Of a stretch of DNA of 64,000 bases, positions 28,501-34,500 are shown piece by piece. The stretch lies in assembly GCA_964020155.1 (NCBI GenBank), contig OZ026547.1, positions 3,948,095-4,012,094 of the forward strand. Reading direction: 5' to 3'. The notes under the pieces are model-generated. The model saw only the letters and a program-made list of their open reading frames with translations. It ran no database searches and was not told the origin of the DNA. How positions within the stretch are numbered: the stretch's first letter is position 1; each line of letters begins with the position of its first letter. A program made the translations under genes and the position numbers. The stretch comes from Chondrilla cf. caribensis. Its lineage: Eukaryota > Porifera > Demospongiae > Chondrillida > Chondrillidae.

Positions 28501-31500
28501 GTTTTGTCTGCCTTTTTATATTATTAATAATTTCCTATAACTTGTATACATTATGTAGATCTCAGGTGATAAGACTACTTATCATGTGCACACTACTGAG
28601 GAAGGATTGGTTGCATCATTAAGCACCGTGGAAGGAGACAGATCATACTATTACTTTGACAGGGATGGGTATGTACGTATGTGTGTTATGTTTGCACTTC
28701 AGGGAATACTTGAAGAAATATGCGTTATGTGGATTATTTGGGAAGGTGTTCACTATAAGAAGATATGTTACTGTCTGAGTATTACAATATAAGTATGGTG
28801 GATTTATCTAGCCACATTTAATTGGTCTAATATGTGAGCTTGAGTATGCATAATGAATTAATATCATCACTAGCTCTTGTGTACTGATGTCAGTTCATTA
28901 AATAACATAATTATTGAATGGTTTTTGTGGATTATAAATCTGTGATTCATTAACCTTTCAATGGATTCAGTTTAAACTATCCCCTCTCTATCAAAAGGAG
29001 TTTAAAAGGACTACACTAGTGAAACAAATCATGTTTACTTAGACACTAACTGGATTCAAATAAAACATTTCAATCAAAATTCCATAGTATTTCTTGATCA
29101 TAATATGTAGTAATTTTGTATAATATCATGCAGTACATAGGTATTCAACAGTATTTTTGAGTTTTTAACATAATAAGTCCTAAAACATTCATGATATTAT
29201 GTATTTTACAATTATTATAGATCTGTTATCAACATTGTAAATGAAGCTGGGGACATATTGAATGAATATTCATATGATCCATTCGGACGTAAGCTGTATC
29301 GATATGAAAATCAGAGCAGTCTTTTCCAGTATATTGGACGGTATGGTATTGTAAGAGTTGAAGAACTAGAGCATATATATAGTATGAGAGCAAGACTTTA
29401 TGATGCTGAGCATGGTCGATTCACCAGTCCAGATCCTTTAGGTGAGTTGTTACACAGAATGAATAATCACATCACAGTAGAATCTCTGTAACCTGGTACT
29501 CAATGGGGGAAGAATGGGGAAGGAGGTCAGATATGCGGTTGTTGGATTAGAGTATATATTAGAGGACATAGAATTTTGTCATTTTGAGATAACTACATTT
29601 CACCTTCTTCTATAACCCACAAGAGGATGCGTTTCCTCACATGATCTGTTCTACACCTGGGTCCCATTACTGCACCATAAGTTTGGAAATACAGCTCTGT
29701 TGAGTATTGTACCCGCAAGCTCAATGGTGGATGAATGAAACAAGTAATTCGAGTTCAAATACTCATGGGGCTGCCGACCCCCACACTCAAATTACTTGGA
29801 TGTCTTTCTTAGGTTTAGAAGAACTTTGGCTGAAGTTATTACATTCGGTGGAGCTTCAGGGAAAGAATTCTAGCCCAATTTTTAATTGTCGGTGTTCGAA
29901 ATCGGCCACCTTTTTTCGCGCAATATAAATTATAATATAAATTCATTGTTGCGGTTACGCATAGGAATATATATATATAATATATATATATATATCGGAT
30001 GAGCGTTACATACCGGAAGTCAAAATGAAAACAATAAAGGGGCTGCCACAGGCAGTCCCTAAAAGTCAAACTAATTTAATTTGTCGTATTGTAAAGGTAT
30101 TTCTCCTTTTGGGGACTCCAAAATCAATAGCAGTTTTCAGATTAAGCAGATAATTTCATGTTCACGCTTGAAATTTGGTGTTGGTTTGAGTATATTTCCA
30201 TTTGGAGAGGTGTCAGATTAGACACGTTCTAGTGCAGTAGATTGTATTTGCTGTTTATTTGAACTTATTTGTGTGTAGTAGGGTTGAAATGTAAATGTAG
30301 CTAATCCAACTTTTATACAATCAATTATTTCACATTTCGACTAGCATACTTTCATAATTATTATGCAGTGTACAGTATTCTATTGTTACTCCTACCACTA
30401 GCTACCAACAACCATCGTACACAGCTATATAATAATATTATTCAATTTTCTTCCTTGCAGAAATTTTCGGAAACAGTGTGAATTTTTATGCATATGTCAA
30501 TAACAACCCCATTGAGTTGAAAGATCCCCAAGGTCTTATCTTACCACTGATAGGACTTGCTGCTGGAGGGGCATTAAAATCTGTTGGAGTATATACTGTG
30601 AATTCATATGTCTTTGGGGAAGACATCTCTTGGGGAGGTTGGTCACCATATTCAACTGGCCACTTACAAGCATTAATTTCCCATGATGTATCAATACAAT
30701 GTGTATACATGTACAAATTTAATTGGTTTCATTTACTTTAATTACAGTATAAAATAAAAACAATACTATGTTTGTGAAGGGTAATGTAATGTTTGAAGAA
30801 TGACACGTTGTTTCCTTTTATACAGGTATAGCTGGTAGTGCTGCTAGTGGAGCTGTTGGTGGACCATTTGGTAGTTTGAAAACATTCAAGAAAGGCTTTA
30901 AGGAAATAGGTAAGATTCAGCCTAATTCTGAATGGAATTGTTTATACTATTACAGTAAGCGCCAAAATGAAGTTTACATTCCATATAGTACAGACGAATA
31001 CAAAATGCTCAAACAGATCATTCGATTTTCGTCTTTTATGTACATCTGTGGCATTTCATTTCATTTGGTTCCTTAAGAAGCAAACAGTGTTTATTAACAC
31101 TAATACAATAAGTCTATGGACGTGTGTAAGCTTTGTTGTGTATCATTCAAATATAATATTACTCTGGAGAGAAGTGTGATAAAGCAACTATGGTCTATAG
31201 GTATAACATTAAGAAGAGTATTTTAGTTCACTCTTTAAATGGCATCTAGTCTCCTAATATCCGAGTTCTTTATAGAGAGAAAGGGATTCATACTACAAAG
31301 ATGGGCTGAAATATATAAATTCATCAAGAAGTGAGTTCACTGGATCAATTAAGAAATGCCCTATTCTCCATTCCAGAAAATAAATACATACTGTTTGACA
31401 AATCCATTTGTGGTAGTTTTATTCGGTACTGAAGCAATGAGGTCTTTGTCATATTCGAGCATCTAGCCACATTTCACTCCTTCCATAATCTCACAAGTCT

Positions 31501-34500
31501 GGTTTCATTCTTGTTCCATTGCCGTTTTTTTTTCCATTGGAAAAATTACAAAATGGCGTTTAGATGGAACGGAACATGAACTTTATTTTGGCGCCTACTG
31601 TATATATTACAAATTAATTGTCAACACAAACATCTGTTATCATGTGATCTAATTTGAAAAATATCAAAAAATAGATCATATAGTCCACTCCCAATATTGT
31701 ACGCAGGCTAGGTACACATAGGCATGGTACAAAAATGAGTTAGTTCTAACATAATTATTACATGTATATATTATGTATGTATTGCCTACTTTGATTACAG
31801 TGCATATAATAATATTATATTTGAGCATGAGTGTAGTAAAACATATTTTACTTCTTTGTAGTTGAATTTGCCATCGGAGTAGGCGGAGGAACAGCAGGTG
31901 AATACGTACAAAAAAGCATCGATGGACAGCCTTTTGATTACAAGAAATCATTAATGGATCAGGCAAAGGGTTACATACTGTCACTTGCCAGTATAACCAA
32001 ACGTAAGCACACTTCATACATACTGTATATACATAGTCAGTGTAGATATGATACAGATCACATAAAACGCATGTGAGTACATGGCCATCCACATACGTAC
32101 GAGGAAGACCATAGGGTTAGGTATAGGGTGCATTGTGGTATTACTGCAGCGAGCTGCGAAAATGGAGGGAACAGAAGGCTACAAAGATTGCACTGAAAAC
32201 GGTCACCCTAATAATGCACCAGAGGAACATTATAGGGTGGGTGATATACAGAAATGGCTAAGAACAACGGACTGACAGCCAGTGATCTACTGCAAATCCT
32301 GAGACCGTTTTGGAAGCCATGCTGTCAAATATTCTCTCCATACTCTTGCAAGAGCTAGGCAAATTTAGGTGGACATTCACCATGGCAAGATACTGCCAGG
32401 CCATGTATGTATGTGATTTGCAAAAGTTATCCTGGAGGTGATTGAAGGATAAGGTGGCCTCTCTGGACGCTAGCGAATTACTTGAGTTATCATATCAATT
32501 TAAATAGTATTGTATTTGTATTGTGATTTATTATAAAAAAGGCACACATGTGCACTGCCAATGGTACAATAATGAGCTCCTTTTCATGTATGTATGTAGC
32601 GTTGCCCTTCTGGGGATGCGGCCGACATCTTGCTACCACTCCACAGACAGGGCACACACACGCACCGCATTCAGCACACACTTGCTCAGCGGTAATTTTA
32701 GCAGACGTTCACCAGTTACCGGGCTGGCTAACCGCATAGAAAAATTCGAGTTACTTGTGACATGTACTGTACTTTGAAGTACACTGCTGACATCCACAGT
32801 GGATGTTGCAGTCAATCTGAAGATTTCCACGCATCCTATTGCGGAAACATAGGCGTTTCATGTGTTGCATATTGCACATTTAGTATACACATGTTCATGT
32901 CTGTTGAATTCTTCCCATTTACTGCTGCACAAACAGGACCTGTACTACATGGCTGTGCTTCTGTATGTTGAAAGAAAATGGCATAATTTCATGATTGTGC
33001 AATTTCATTTTAACAGCATTCAGAAAATGGATACCAAGGAATAAAAAGAACGCCCGGAATATTGTAATAGAGCATACACTGGATTTTGGTGCGGATTCAG
33101 TTGATAGCACAGCCCGGAAGTATGTGGGGAAATTCATTGATAATATAATAGCTGACGTCATTGAGTCCTTAGACCCAGTAAGGATTTCACGTCCCATGGG
33201 TTTGTGAATATTACTGTGTGATTATGCTATTACTTTGTTACTTATTTAGAATGACATCATAGGTCCAGCTGGATATGGTGATGCTCACTTTATTCCTTCC
33301 GATACCTTAATGGAGTACAAGATAAGATTTGAAAACCACCCAAATGCTACAGCTCCTGCTCAGCGTGTCCTCATAACGTACAAACTAGATGATGATCTTG
33401 ACATAAGGACCTTTAGAGTTGGTTCATTTGGTTTTGGAGACACTACACAAGAAATAATTCAAGATAGAGCTGTCCTGCAGGTAAACATAATTATTGTTGA
33501 AGAAAAGTACTGTAACAAATGTGTATCTATCATATAATCTATTTGAGTATCAAAATCTATTATATTGTGAACTCAAATCCAAGTTCAAAGCTTGACACAT
33601 ACTGAGTTGTTCTTACTGACATTTATTGACATGTAATTGTTAAGATGTGTTTAACTACCCTATAGGTTTTGGTGGATGTACTTGAGACTCATGGTGTGAT
33701 AGTTCATGTTCGAGCAGGCATTGACATTGTGAAAGGAGAAGCTGTTTGGGAGTTACAAAGTATTGACCCTTCTACAGGTACAGATCATGTTATATCAGTA
33801 TAAGTTAAAATAGCATACGTAGTTACTTTATTATTTTCAGGGGGAGCTCCCATTGACCCCAGTGTGGGCTTTTTGCCTCCAAATAATGGAACAAGTGGTC
33901 AGGGTTTTGTGGTGTTCTCCATCAGGCCAAAGATCTCTGTACCAAATATGGCAAGAATTGATGCACAAGCTTCTATCATTTTTGATGAAAATGAACCCAT
34001 TGAAACTCCACCAATATTCAACACTGTGAGTATTCATACTATGCAGAAAGTGTGTAAACGTGCATGAGTCATCGTTGTGAAAAACTTATTTACTCTAGCT
34101 GGATAAACCTTCAGTGTACTAATGTCCACTGCAGTAATATCACCTACCTCAAATACAGCAGTACTAGGTAGAGAACAGTAGAAAGTTATAGATTGTAGGC
34201 ACATGTAGATGTTTATGTTACAATACAAATGATATGTGTATATTATATGGATGAATTGCCCACTGAATTATATGTATGTATACTGCATGCTTAAGTATAT
34301 TCCAGTCTAATATGGTAATTTTATATAGTTTGTTTTCTTGTTGAAAATGAAATGGACTAAATTGAACAAAGCAATCTCTATGAAATCTATCATCTATTGG
34401 CTATTTTAGTGTTCCGTATTTGTCTGTTCGAAACAATACCTGTAGATCAAGTAATGGTGCTTTGGTGTAGTTGTGTACTCTATATCATTAATATATGCAT

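Noticed and set aside
30638..30741. Extension of exon 29 beyond 30,637
   Set aside because: The open frame continues but would break the phase-correct join to exon 30 and the expected WGG-IAGS continuity.
32075..32500. ORF around 32,081-32,275 as an additional exon of the main gene
   Set aside because: Exons 31 and 32 already join in phase, and the sequence lacks splice-supported continuity or domain similarity.
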